Of a stretch of 64,000 nucleotides of DNA, positions 49,504 to 57,550 are shown in pieces; position 1 is the first letter of the stretch; every line of letters starts with the position of its first letter. Source of the stretch: Desulfitobacterium_A sp035539115 (lineage in GTDB: Bacteria > Bacillota > Desulfitobacteriia > Desulfitobacteriales > Desulfitobacteriaceae); contig NZ_DATLJA010000042.1 in NCBI RefSeq assembly GCF_035539115.1, forward strand, positions 22,695-86,694. The letters run 5' to 3'. The notes beneath the pieces were generated by a model. That model worked only from the letters and a program-made list of their open reading frames with translations, ran no database searches and was not told the DNA's origin. The translations under genes were made by a program, and so were the position numbers.

Positions 49504-51168
49504 CTATTTATCGCCTTCCTGAGTTGCAGACGCTTCCATTTGAGCGAGTTTAGCCTTTTCTTCATCAATAAGTACGCGGCGTAAGACTTTGCCCACAATG
49601 GTTCGAGGAAGAGAATCCCGAAATTCGACAATCCGGGGGGCCTTAAAGGCAGCCAACTTGGTCCGGCAGTAATCAATAAATTCCTGTTCAGTAGCTGTCT
49701 CGCCAGGTTTCAGGACAATGTAGGCTTTTACTGTTTCCCCGCGATACTGATCGGGAATCCCGGCAGCGACCGCTTCTTTGACTTTCGGATGTTCATAGAG
49801 AACTTCTTCAATGTCTCGAGGGTAGATATTATAACCGCTTGCCAGGATCATGTCCTTTTTACGATCGACAATGTAGAAATACCCATCTTCATCCATCTTA
49901 GCGATGTCTCCAGTATATAACCAGCCGTCGCGCAAGGCCTTGGCAGTCTCTTCCGGTTTATTCCAATACCCCTTCATGACTTGTGGGCCTTTGATCACCA
50001 ATTCTCCGATTTCTCCGGGCAAAAGTTCATGAGTCCCGGTTTCCAAGTCGACGATCGTGGAATCAGTATTAGGAAAGGGTAGCCCGATTGAGCCGATCCG
50101 GCTGGGTCGACCGTGTGGGTTGCAGTGCGTTACCGGAGAAGCTTCAGATAGACCGTAACCTTCCACAAGGTTTCCTCCCCCTGTGATTGCTTCGAAACGA
50201 TGAGCAACTTCCATCGGCAATGGAGCAGAACCACTAATACACACTTTAATTCCTGCCAGATCCTCTTTATATTCTCCGACTCGGGGATGACTGTTGATTG
50301 CGGTATACATCGTAGGAGCTCCAGGAAATGACGTCGGTTTATATAGTTTTATCGCCTCTAAAATCTGGGTTGCGTCAAATCGCGGCATGACGATTTGCGT
50401 ACTGGCACAGGCCACTGCATAATTGACACAGTTTGTCATCCCATAAACGTGGAATACGGGCAAGATCGTCAAAATTCTTTCTTGGCCGTATTGCAGATCT
50501 ATAGCCCACTCCATCACTTGATACGTATTGGCCACAAGATTGAAATGAGTGAGCATAACTCCCTTCGAAACCCCAGTCGTTCCTCCGGTATATTGTAATA
50601 CAGCGGTATCCTCCTTAGGATCAATCTTGACTTCTGGAGGAGAGGGCGGATACTGTTTGAGGAGTGTATCGTACTCCAGAACGTCCGCAAATTCTCCTGC
50701 TGGCTGCCCAAAATGAAAGGCAATCACGTTTTTAAGAGCGGTTTCGTTCCTAATCGCTTTGACCTGTGGATATATTGCATCCCAGACAATCATTGAAGAC
50801 GCTCCCGCATCAATCATCTGATGGGAAATTTCCCGTTCCACATACATGGGATTGGTCTGAACTACGATTGCCCCAAGTTTGAGCACGGCAAAAAAGCTCA
50901 CTTCCCATTGTGGAGAATTTGGCCCCATCAAGCCGACGCGATCGCCCTTTTGAATTCCGAGAGCCGCTAAGGCGGTTGCAAAACGATTCACCTGTTCTCC
51001 GAACTGAGCATAGGAGATCTGTTCTGACCCGAAGATCATGGCTATGGTATCGGGCATTTGGGCAACGGAATCATCGAAGATTTCTCCTAATGATTTTAAA
51101 GGAATCTCTATTTGCGTCTTAACATCTGAAGGATAATTCTTATACCACGTAAATTTCCCACCTAGCAT
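49504..51168 (-). CDS. fadD: Long-chain acyl-CoA synthetase
   Basis: The 554-residue ligase activates fatty acids through an acyl-AMP. The adenylation core motifs are LQYTGGTTGVSKGVMLTH (P-loop), VEGYGLSEASPVTHCNP, GWLYTGDIAKMDEDGYFYI, DRKKDMILASGYNIYPRDIEE and the C-terminal Lys in PRTIVGKVLRR. It is of normal length. A near-perfect sigma-54 promoter at 51318-51333 and two 17-bp elements further upstream lie in front of it. It would feed the beta-oxidation set at 52-64 kb. Confidence 0.94.
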   Translation of the reverse strand: MLGGKFTWYKNYPSDVKTQIEIPLKSLGEIFDDSVAQMPDTIAMIFGSEQISYAQFGEQVNRFATALAALGIQKGDRVGLMGPNSPQWEVSFFAVLKLGAIVVQTNPMYVEREISHQMIDAGASSMIVWDAIYPQVKAIRNETALKNVIAFHFGQPAGEFADVLEYDTLLKQYPPSPPEVKIDPKEDTAVLQYTGGTTGVSKGVMLTHFNLVANTYQVMEWAIDLQYGQERILTILPVFHVYGMTNCVNYAVACASTQIVMPRFDATQILEAIKLYKPTSFPGAPTMYTAINSHPRVGEYKEDLAGIKVCISGSAPLPMEVAHRFEAITGGGNLVEGYGLSEASPVTHCNPHGRPSRIGSIGLPFPNTDSTIVDLETGTHELLPGEIGELVIKGPQVMKGYWNKPEETAKALRDGWLYTGDIAKMDEDGYFYIVDRKKDMILASGYNIYPRDIEEVLYEHPKVKEAVAAGIPDQYRGETVKAYIVLKPGETATEQEFIDYCRTKLAAFKAPRIVEFRDSLPRTIVGKVLRRVLIDEEKAKLAQMEASATQEGDK

Positions 51169-51317
51169 TACAATCCATCCTCTCTCATCCTAAATTGTGT
51201 TGTCTCTCTTACCCCTTTTGTCTAAAACGGAGAACAATTCACAACAACGGTCACTTTGCAAAAAGATTTTCCCTCCTTTATATTTTCAGAATATTAAAAT
51301 AACATCATATCTCTATA

Positions 51318-51333
51318 TTCAAGAACCATGCCA
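51318..51333 (-). promoter_or_regulatory. Sigma-54 (-24/-12) promoter candidate for fadD
   Basis: On the minus strand TGGCATGGTTCTTGAA matches TGGYAYRNNNNTTGCW at 15 of 16 positions (TTGA for TTGC). It lies 150 bp before fadD and has the same variant as the promoter at 63790. Confidence 0.65.
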
Positions 51334-51388
51334 ATTTGAAACTTAAAAAAGAGTTATTAAAAAAACGCGAATCCTCTTCACACAAGGG

Positions 51389-51413
51389 AAAAAACCCCGA
51401 CTAATTTTCGGGG
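51389..51413 (-). terminator. Rho-independent terminator upstream of fadD
   Basis: CCCCGA and TCGGGG around a 7-nt loop, followed by TTTTTT on the minus strand. It ends the transcript of the iron-sulfur gene at 51696-52805. Confidence 0.88.
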
Positions 51414-51425
51414 CGCAGCAGCAAG

Positions 51426-51442
51426 GTGTATACCAATAAGAC
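51426..51442 (+). promoter_or_regulatory. 17-bp GTGTATAC element, copy 1
   Basis: GTGTATACCAATAAGAC; it agrees with copies at 51466 and 54501 as GTGTATACNAAWNARAC. It lies 93 bp upstream of the fadD sigma-54 promoter, a normal distance for an enhancer-binding activator site. Confidence 0.5.
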
Positions 51443-51465
51443 ATTTCCTTACGTTTAAGGATACA

Positions 51466-51482
51466 GTGTATACTAAATAGAC
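51466..51482 (+). promoter_or_regulatory. 17-bp GTGTATAC element, copy 2
   Basis: GTGTATACTAAATAGAC, a direct repeat of copy 1 offset by 40 bp (close to four helical turns). Confidence 0.5.
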
Positions 51483-51514
51483 AATGTTGAGCAATGAATA
51501 GGATTTTTAGGTCC

Positions 51515-51660
51515 CAAAGATCTGCTGTTACTTATAAACAGAGTATCAACCTGCTTGATTCCTGCTTTCTTCAAGACGGGCAAGATATCGTGCGAAGATG
51601 ATATGCAATGTCTGTATTTGCGCACATATGTCCAATCATCGTTCGCTTAGGAATAGCACC
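51515..51660 (-). pseudogene. Possible remnant of a phosphotriesterase-like hydrolase
   Basis: In one frame DDWTYVRKYRH, then DILPVLKKAGIKQVDTLFIS, then NSRSL resembles the C-terminal end of phosphotriesterase-family proteins. In another frame the same DNA gives IPKRTMIGHMCANTDIAYH, like their RxxIGH...D segment. No intact gene exists. The match is short and from memory. Confidence 0.3.
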
Positions 51661-51695
51661 CGCCGATAGTAAGTCACCATTAATGTTAGAGGGTT

Positions 51696-52805
51696 TTAGG
51701 CTCTCCCCTTTTCCTGATGCATTCTTCTCGTTTTTTCCTGGATATTTTCCGGGGGAATAGACAATACCGTTCGACGGAACATTGTCAAGGCACCACTTGG
51801 ACAGGCCGCAGAACAGACTCCACAGCCAAGGCAAAGTTCTTCCTTCACAACTGGCATTTCCTCACCTTCCCCTAAATGGGTCAGAGTGATAGCGTGGATT
51901 TGGCACTTATCCGAACAGATTCCGCACCCCAGGCAGTTTTCACTATCCAGGGTCGGGATAAAGTGACTGGGTTGGGTTGCAAAGATTTGATCTTCATTGA
52001 TACCGCTAAGCACTTTGCAACAACATCCACAGCAATGGCAGATATAAGTCGGTTTGTTCATCACGTTATCACATAAATGAACTAAGCCGAGTTCCTGGGT
52101 CTGTTCGAGCACGTTCAGAAGTTCCTCAACGGTGGCTGGTCTGCCTAGACCCTTACGAATGATCCATTCGGCGGCTGAGCCTAAAGAAGTACATACTTCT
52201 ACCGGTGCATCACATGCCGTTCCCATATGAGCCGCTTCATGGCGACAGGCACATAAGGAGATGGCCCCGCCACCAGCTTCCTTGATGATTTTGGTTGCTC
52301 TTTCATAATTGAGGACTTCAGTTTCAACGGCCAGAGGGATGACATTTTCGTAAACTAAGGTACGCATGATTTTCGTATCCAGGCCTGCCATTTCTGCACG
52401 AACTCCTTCGCTATGAAAATAGATATCAAATAACTCGGCGAGTTCTTTTAAGTCGACCTGTTTCCCCGTACGCATAAATGTATACTCAAAGAAACCCACA
52501 ACCATGGGGGTTAGCATATAATAGACCGTATTTTTGCGCGGAATATCAATGACTAGACCCTTATCGGACATTCCGTCGAGGAGTGTTCTTAGTTTTTCTT
52601 CCGGAAAATCCATAAGAATTGCGATTTTTTCTAAGGACATTGGAACCAAAGGAAGTTGGCTTCCGACTAGGGCTTCACTTTCCGTATAAAGACGATGAAG
52701 GATTTGCAATAGAGGTTCATTGATTGGCGCTCCCTCAGGAGTCTTGCTCAGGCGCTCTGCCAAGGCATGATATAGCTCATCTTTGGCGTTTAGGATATGT
52801 CCCAA
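51696..52805 (-). CDS. Iron-sulfur protein with helical/winged-helix N-terminus and two ferredoxin clusters
   Basis: The 369-residue protein has a mostly helical N-terminal half (1 to about 175) with a winged-helix-like segment (MSLEKIAILMDFPEEKLRTLLDGM region). A Cys-rich middle follows (SLCACRHEAAHMGTACDAP, then YICHCCGCCCKVL), and finally two [4Fe-4S] ferredoxin motifs, CLGCGICSDKCQ and CLGCGVCSAACPSGAL. It is of a type seen in anaerobes next to acyl-CoA metabolism and might pass electrons from an acyl-CoA dehydrogenase to a membrane or ferredoxin partner. It stands behind the interrupted dehydrogenase gene on the same strand. Its function is not established. Confidence 0.82.
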   Translation of the reverse strand: MGHILNAKDELYHALAERLSKTPEGAPINEPLLQILHRLYTESEALVGSQLPLVPMSLEKIAILMDFPEEKLRTLLDGMSDKGLVIDIPRKNTVYYMLTPMVVGFFEYTFMRTGKQVDLKELAELFDIYFHSEGVRAEMAGLDTKIMRTLVYENVIPLAVETEVLNYERATKIIKEAGGGAISLCACRHEAAHMGTACDAPVEVCTSLGSAAEWIIRKGLGRPATVEELLNVLEQTQELGLVHLCDNVMNKPTYICHCCGCCCKVLSGINEDQIFATQPSHFIPTLDSENCLGCGICSDKCQIHAITLTHLGEGEEMPVVKEELCLGCGVCSAACPSGALTMFRRTVLSIPPENIQEKTRRMHQEKGRA

Positions 52806-52863
52806 TGTGTTTTCCTCCCTCTGAAGACATGTTGAACAAGTCGTTCGTTTAAAAAGATTTATC

Positions 52864-54021
52864 CTAGCGATTCTGTTTATCGCCTAAGGCGATACCAGCA
52901 ATAATCATTTTCTGGATGTTGGAAGTACCTTCGACAACCTGGAAGGATTTTGCGTCCCGTAAATACCGTTCAACCGGATATTCAGAGGAATAACCGTAAG
53001 AGCCCAAGATTTTCATGGCTTCGTTTGCGATATGTACTGCAGATTCAGCCGCATAATACTTAGCGATAGACGTTTCAATCTGATTTGCCTGGCCTTGGTC
53101 TTTTAACCAAGCCGCACGGTAGACAAGAAGCTGGGCCGCATGATGTTCCGCCGTCATTTCGGCAATCGATGCCTGAATCATTTGAAATGAACCGATTTTT
53201 TGGCCAAATTAAGTCCGCTCATTGGCGTAGCTGATTGCGACCTCTAAGGCGGCTCCAGCCACACCAATACCCCCAGCCGCACAACTAATACGCGTATTAT
53301 TCAACTGCCACATGCAGATTTTAAATCCTTCGCCTACCTGACCAAGTACTGCGTCTTTCCGTAATTTTACGTCATCAAAATATATTTCTCCGGTCGGAGC
53401 ATTGGCAAGACCAGCCTTTGTTTTTATTTCGCGGACCGTTATTCCTTCAGTTTCTTGGAGATTAATAATGAAACAAGTGATTCCCTTGCTTTTCTTCTCT
53501 CGATCAGTCGATGCATAGAGAAGACCATAATCTCCACAAGACGCCTGTGATATCCACATCTTACTCCCGTTAATTTCCCAATAATCCCCTCGATCTGTCG
53601 CAGTCGTCCGCATACTTCCGACATCAGATCCGTTATTCGGTTCAGTGATGGCAAAAAAGCCGAGTTTTTCACCGCTGACCCAGCCAGGAATGTACTTTTC
53701 TTTTTGCTCGGCTGTTCCGAATTCTTGAACTGTAATTGCAGGACCGATGTTTTGCAAGTTCAGGGGTAACCGCCAGGAGGCATTCAGTTTCGCGATTTGT
53801 TCAGCTATCAGGACCGAATCCAAAATTCCCAACCCGTTGCCCCCGTATTCTTCTTGTATGCCGCAGCCTAGAAAGCCCGCATCCCCCATTTTCTTAACAA
53901 TTTCTGGCCGAAAAGTATGACTTTGAAGATCCTCTTCCATTGTCGGTAAGATTTCTTTCTCGGCAAATTTACGAACCATGTTTTGTAATAACTTTTGTTC
54001 TATTGTTAATGAAAAGTCCAT
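52864..54021 (-). pseudogene. Acyl-CoA dehydrogenase interrupted by one in-frame stop
   Basis: From ATG 54019-54021 (GGGGAGA upstream) the frame encodes a standard 385-residue acyl-CoA dehydrogenase, with MDFSLTIEQKLLQNMVRKF, FFAITEPNNGSDVGSMRTTA, MWISQASCGDYGLLYAS and ALEVAISYANERT. A TAA at 53209-53211 then stops it, and the same frame goes straight on with FGQKIGSFQMIQASIAEMTA, LGSYGYSSEYPVERYLRDAK and the end. Family members read ANERxQFGxxIxxFQ, so a CAA Gln codon has become TAA by a single change. Nothing else is damaged. The gene heads a sigma-54-type transcript. It is either a recent null mutation or a sequencing error; no selenocysteine or pyrrolysine logic applies to TAA. Confidence 0.9.
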
Positions 54022-54086
54022 CCCCAAATCTCCCCTTTTATCGTTGTATTTTCGTACTAATAAATGCTTTGAAATATCCGAATTTA

Positions 54087-54185
54087 TTAGCGTCCTTGGA
54101 ATTGAGCTTGCCACTCGGCCATCTCAATCAAAGCCTCGCGGTGATCTTCCAACTCTCTAACGATCGCCATTTGAGAGTCCTTCAT
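54087..54185 (-). CDS. Possible small or truncated ORF in the sigma-54 leader
   Basis: MKDSQMAIVRELEDHREA and a tail ALIEMAEWQAQFQGR form a 32-residue frame starting at ATG 54183-54185. The same frame is open upstream to about 54260 (YNLEKYGSYIRKEDYNQQ), without a normal start codon despite an AAAGGAGG beside it. It may be a gene whose start was lost or a real short peptide; it has a protein-like composition. No family recognised. Confidence 0.3.
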   Translation of the reverse strand: MKDSQMAIVRELEDHREALIEMAEWQAQFQGR

Positions 54186-54288
54186 TCTTAAACACCAGAA
54201 CTCCGCTAATAAGGCCTGTTGGTTATAATCCTCCTTTCGTATGTAGCTCCCATATTTTTCTAAGTTATATCACTCTGCCTTTATAATA

Positions 54289-54304
54289 AGCAATTTACAT
54301 ACCA
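54289..54304 (-). promoter_or_regulatory. Sigma-54 promoter, perfect consensus, towards the acyl-CoA dehydrogenase
   Basis: The minus strand reads TGGTATGTAAATTGCT, matching TGGYAYRNNNNTTGCW at every position. Transcription would start near 54278 and proceed into the dehydrogenase and iron-sulfur genes. Confidence 0.78.
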
Positions 54305-54312
54305 GGAAGGGA

Positions 54313-54336
54313 TTTTTGCTCTTTTAAGAGCAAAAA
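54313..54336. repeat. 24-bp AT-rich palindrome beside the sigma-54 promoter
   Basis: TTTTTGCTCTT and AAGAGCAAAAA around TT, 8 bp upstream of the -24 box. It could be an activator or repressor operator, or a bidirectional terminator because of its T/A flanks. Confidence 0.55.
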
Positions 54337-54500
54337 CGTCATTTACCCGAGGTACAACGGCCACTATATTTTAATTTGCCTCGTGGGATTCTCTATCTAT
54401 ATGTATGCATATCGATACAGTTCTAAGAATTTTGGCGATTTCCCTACCCCTCGGTTAGTCAAAGTACTCTCTCCTCGCTTTGTTTAATTTATATACAGGG

Positions 54501-54517
54501 GTGTATACAAATCAAAC
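54501..54517 (+). promoter_or_regulatory. 17-bp GTGTATAC element, copy 3
   Basis: GTGTATACAAATCAAAC, lying between the two divergent sigma-54 promoters (about 200 and 330 bp from them). It shares the first eight bases and the A/C framework with the copies at 51.4 kb. Confidence 0.45.
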
Positions 54518-54567
54518 ACTTTAGGTCGCTGTCCATCCCCTGATGAGCAGGGATATCTCTTTCTGAA

Positions 54568-54740
54568 GTAAAGAAAACCCGGCTTTCGCCGAGCTTTGCG
54601 ATAAAGAAGACTTGGCCAGCGCCAAAGCGATGGCCTTAGTCGCCTTATCCTGCCGGACTTAACCACTTGCATCGTAGGAGAATGAAAGCCGCTGGTTGCA
54701 CTTATACTATCTGCCCCAAAATTTATACTTTCTGTTAGTA
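54568..54740 (+). repeat. Dispersed repeat copy R4 (long form)
   Basis: The short unit is split after GAGCTTTGCGA by about 80 bp containing GACTTGGCCAGCGCC and GCCTTATCCTGCCGGAC. It then resumes with GCCGCTGGTTGCACTTAT and ends CTTTCTGTTAGTA. The insert itself begins AAAGAAGACTTGG, echoing the start of R1. It fills most of the gap between the divergent promoters. Confidence 0.9.
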
Positions 54741-54845
54741 CAAAAAAACGGCTAGCCGAATCGGCTAATCGCATTTATTCTCGAATAATAAGAAAGCTAG
54801 ATTTCATTTTAATTATTTTCAGTATATTTAGAAGATTCACATTGA

Positions 54846-54861
54846 TGGCATATAAATTGCT
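54846..54861 (+). promoter_or_regulatory. Sigma-54 promoter, perfect consensus, towards the 54977 membrane gene
   Basis: TGGCATATAAATTGCT fits TGGYAYRNNNNTTGCW at all positions, 115 bp before the gene. Confidence 0.78.
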
Positions 54862-54976
54862 TATACAGTATGGTACAGTTCAGAATTATTGAGAGCTGAA
54901 TTAAGCTGGAAGGGAGTGAACTTGCAAAACTGAGCCCCCAAGTAACGAGTGAGTATAAAACAAGGAGGATGAAAAG

Positions 54977-55669
54977 ATGACTAATATTTTTAAAAAGGAA
55001 ACAATTATCTTTACGGTCTTGTTAGTAGCACTTATTATGATTGGTGAATTCGTTTTTGAGTTAAATCACCTTCCTAGCTGGCCTGCTTTTATGATTATGA
55101 TATTCTTCTTTATGTCCCATACGAATATAAAAGAAGTTCCGGCGATATTGGTGGGTTCATTTTTCGGGATGGCCAATCTTATTCTGATAAAATACTGGTA
55201 TTATTTTGCAGTCCCTTTGCTAGGAGGGGACATGGCAAAATACACCGCTCCAGAAACAGTCGAAACTATGTTCATTTCCAAGCTAATATACGTAGCTGTT
55301 TTTGTGGCAGCAATTATTTTCTTAAAAGATGTTCTTCCCATATTATTCAATAACTATGCTTTTATGTTGTTTACAGTCGCTGCTATTGCGTCTAATGGAA
55401 ATACCGCTGCTTCTCTAGCCGCAAAAACTGTTGCTGGCGCTGCCGCTAGTGTTGTTGCGACTGGAGGTAATGCTGCTGAGCTTGCTGCAGTGAAAGTTGC
55501 TACGGACAAAGCAATAGCGGCCACCGTACCAATAACGAGTGTTTACCAATGGATGGCGGTGGAGCTAATCGGTGGAGCTTGCTTCATTTTAGGTATTTAT
55601 GCTATTAATAAACTGTTAGCTAAGCTTGCAGGTGCTCCTGCACAAGCTCACTCTAATATAAAAGGTTAA
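54977..55669 (+). CDS. Six-helix membrane protein of unknown function (DUF1097-like)
   Basis: The 230-residue protein has membrane segments at about 10-28, 34-50, 55-72, 105-120, 125-140 and 188-210. WPAFMIMIFFFMSHTNIKEVPAIL is reminiscent of DUF1097-type membrane proteins. An Ala-rich soluble stretch of 45 residues (SLAAKTVAGAAASVVATGGN onward) separates helices five and six. AAGGAGG precedes the ATG by 8 nt. It has a perfect sigma-54 promoter facing away from the acyl-CoA dehydrogenase, so it is probably co-regulated with fatty-acid use, perhaps as an uptake or coupling protein (inference). Confidence 0.82.
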   Translation: MTNIFKKETIIFTVLLVALIMIGEFVFELNHLPSWPAFMIMIFFFMSHTNIKEVPAILVGSFFGMANLILIKYWYYFAVPLLGGDMAKYTAPETVETMFISKLIYVAVFVAAIIFLKDVLPILFNNYAFMLFTVAAIASNGNTAASLAAKTVAGAAASVVATGGNAAELAAVKVATDKAIAATVPITSVYQWMAVELIGGACFILGIYAINKLLAKLAGAPAQAHSNIKG

Positions 55670-55718
55670 CTTTCAAACAATAAAGATGGTCCTGATGAGC
55701 TTTAATATCGCTCAGAGT

Positions 55719-55756
55719 AAAGCGCTCTCTTTAATTGACTTAAAGGAGCGCTTTTT
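55719..55756 (+). terminator. Terminator of the 54977 membrane gene
   Basis: AAAGCGCTC and GAGCGCTTT (9 bp) with TTTTT following on the plus strand; it may also serve the convergent thioesterase operon. Confidence 0.88.
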
Positions 55757-55776
55757 AAAATACTTGAGTAAAGAGT

Positions 55777-56181
55777 TTATTGGTTTATGATGGCAATGGT
55801 ACATCGGGAAATGCAAATCAGCTGATTACTTTCATCGCGAATTTTGATATCCCAAACCATCGTTGTGCGGCCTTTGTGCAAGGGAGTTGCCTCTGCAGTT
55901 ACCATTCCCTCCTTTTTTCCCCGTAAATGGTTCGCATTGATCTCCAACCCAACTGCCGCTTGTTTCTCTTGATCTATTAGATTCCAAGTCCCAATGCTTG
56001 CTAGGGTCTCGGCCAAGGCTACTGAAGCCCCACCGTGGAGTAAACCGGTGGGCTGACGCGTTACCTCATTGACTGGCATCGTAGCGATCACTCGTTCTGG
56101 CGTCAGTTCCTTGATAACAATACCCAAGGCTTGGATCATCGTACCTTCAGTTGCGTTCTTAAGATAATTTGACTTAAGCAT
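55777..56181 (-). CDS. Hotdog-fold acyl-CoA thioesterase (PaaI/MenI family)
   Basis: The 134 residues show the PaaI pattern: TPERVIATMPVNEVTRQPTG, then LLHGGASVALAETLASIGTW with the catalytic acid-bearing helix, and VTAEATPLHKGRTTMVWDI. It would hydrolyse an acyl- or aryl-CoA, releasing CoA when intermediates pile up. It is the last gene of the long minus-strand beta-oxidation run, 13 bp after the DUF362 gene. Confidence 0.9.
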   Translation of the reverse strand: MLKSNYLKNATEGTMIQALGIVIKELTPERVIATMPVNEVTRQPTGLLHGGASVALAETLASIGTWNLIDQEKQAAVGLEINANHLRGKKEGMVTAEATPLHKGRTTMVWDIKIRDESNQLICISRCTIAIINQ

Positions 56182-56194
56182 TTCTAACCCCTTT

Positions 56195-57520
56195 CTACTC
56201 GTTTACTTCCTCTGTACCTTCCTTAACCTGCCAATGATTGAGCTCAAATCCGTCTTCTGGACGATAGCGATCAAAAATATGCTGACGATAGTTTACATAC
56301 TCTTCATAGTTAACCTTGATCCCTTCGGCACGAAGGAGTTCTTCAAAGTCCTTTAAGTCTGGTGGACACCCTTTAACCGCAATCGCCTGCTGAATATGTG
56401 GGTTATCTTTGTTTAAATCACAGGCACACTTACCAAAGAGAATCGTTTTGGCAAAGCCTTCGGACGCGCTTTGAGATTTACCACTGACGAGTTCAATATT
56501 TGGAAAAGGCTGCCCGTTGAAGGATGACATCATCAGAATGAGCATTGGATTAAACAGCACGGAACAACCGGTACACAGGGAATTATCATATTTACGGATC
56601 GCCAGACCGGTTATTCCTCGCTTTTCAAAGCCAATCGGGCCGGTATTTTCTTTGGTCCACTCCCAGTCATAATCCACAAACTGGCGATGCTCTTCGAGAC
56701 GCTCACCCTTGATTTTTAGGTCGTCTAGACTTAGGCTTCTTCGGTTGCGCTTGGCGTAATCTTGAAGATAAGGGACTTCCTCTCCTTTATACCCTAAAAC
56801 TTCGGCACCCACCAAATCACACGCTAAGGGATCACGGGACGCAATCAAAAGGTTCTTACGAAAGGCCTTACCCGTATGCCCAGGGCCCTTTTCTAACGTG
56901 TACACTCCGTCGATAATCGTTAAAGCAACGGGAAGTTTTTCGATAATTCGCGGAAAGGTTTCTAATAAGTCAAACTCGCCTAACCCATGGCAAAACATTT
57001 TCGACTTACGGCTCAGAACTCCTTTCATATTTTTAATACCCAAAGAGACTTTGGCTTGATTGTGGGTTTTAAGCACAGGCACATTAATAATCTTATCGGC
57101 ATCAAGGACACTTTGAGCAATCGATAAGGTGAAATTTCCAAAATCGACTTGTCCAAAACGACCTTGATTAAAGTCAACGAGTTCTAATCCATACTGTTTA
57201 GCCAAGTCCTCATAACCAATCGTTTGATAGACAGACGGATCCTGAGAATGCGCTTTCGGCAGCCCTCCTTCGCCGATGGTTAAGTGGTTAAAGCCATTTT
57301 CCTTAAGCAGACGCACTAAGGCATGAATAACCGTTGTGGTTGTAATCACCCCAAAGGGTGGAAAAGGCAGTTCAAAATCCCAGCTCACAATATTCGGTTT
57401 AATGAGAATTTTGTCCTCCGGATTTAATCCTGCAAATCCATCGCATTCTTCTATTAGCTTTTTCAGCGAAGTGTAAGGATCCTCAAAGCTGACCATAGAC
57501 ACTATTGATTTTGACATCAC
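56195..57520 (-). CDS. DUF362 domain protein
   Basis: The 441-residue protein has the DUF362 features: ILIKPNIVSWDFELPFPPFG, TIGEGGLPKAHSQDPSVYQ, KIINVPVLKTHNQAKVSLG and IKNMKGVLSRKSKMFCHG. A later Cys-bearing section follows (SLCTGCSVLFNP, GKCACDLNK, KGCPPDLKD), hinting at a metal cluster. Function is unestablished; DUF362 proteins often accompany iron-sulfur enzymes. It is encoded 31 bp after the thiolase, so it is probably in the operon. Confidence 0.88.
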   Translation of the reverse strand: MMSKSIVSMVSFEDPYTSLKKLIEECDGFAGLNPEDKILIKPNIVSWDFELPFPPFGVITTTTVIHALVRLLKENGFNHLTIGEGGLPKAHSQDPSVYQTIGYEDLAKQYGLELVDFNQGRFGQVDFGNFTLSIAQSVLDADKIINVPVLKTHNQAKVSLGIKNMKGVLSRKSKMFCHGLGEFDLLETFPRIIEKLPVALTIIDGVYTLEKGPGHTGKAFRKNLLIASRDPLACDLVGAEVLGYKGEEVPYLQDYAKRNRRSLSLDDLKIKGERLEEHRQFVDYDWEWTKENTGPIGFEKRGITGLAIRKYDNSLCTGCSVLFNPMLILMMSSFNGQPFPNIELVSGKSQSASEGFAKTILFGKCACDLNKDNPHIQQAIAVKGCPPDLKDFEELLRAEGIKVNYEEYVNYRQHIFDRYRPEDGFELNHWQVKEGTEEVNE

Positions 57521-57550
57521 ATGTTAGCTCCTTCTCTAAAATTTATAAAG

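Noticed and set aside
51571..51834. 87-residue minus-strand frame
   Set aside because: It overlaps the ferredoxin-cluster end of the iron-sulfur gene in another frame; only its tail resembles a decayed hydrolase.
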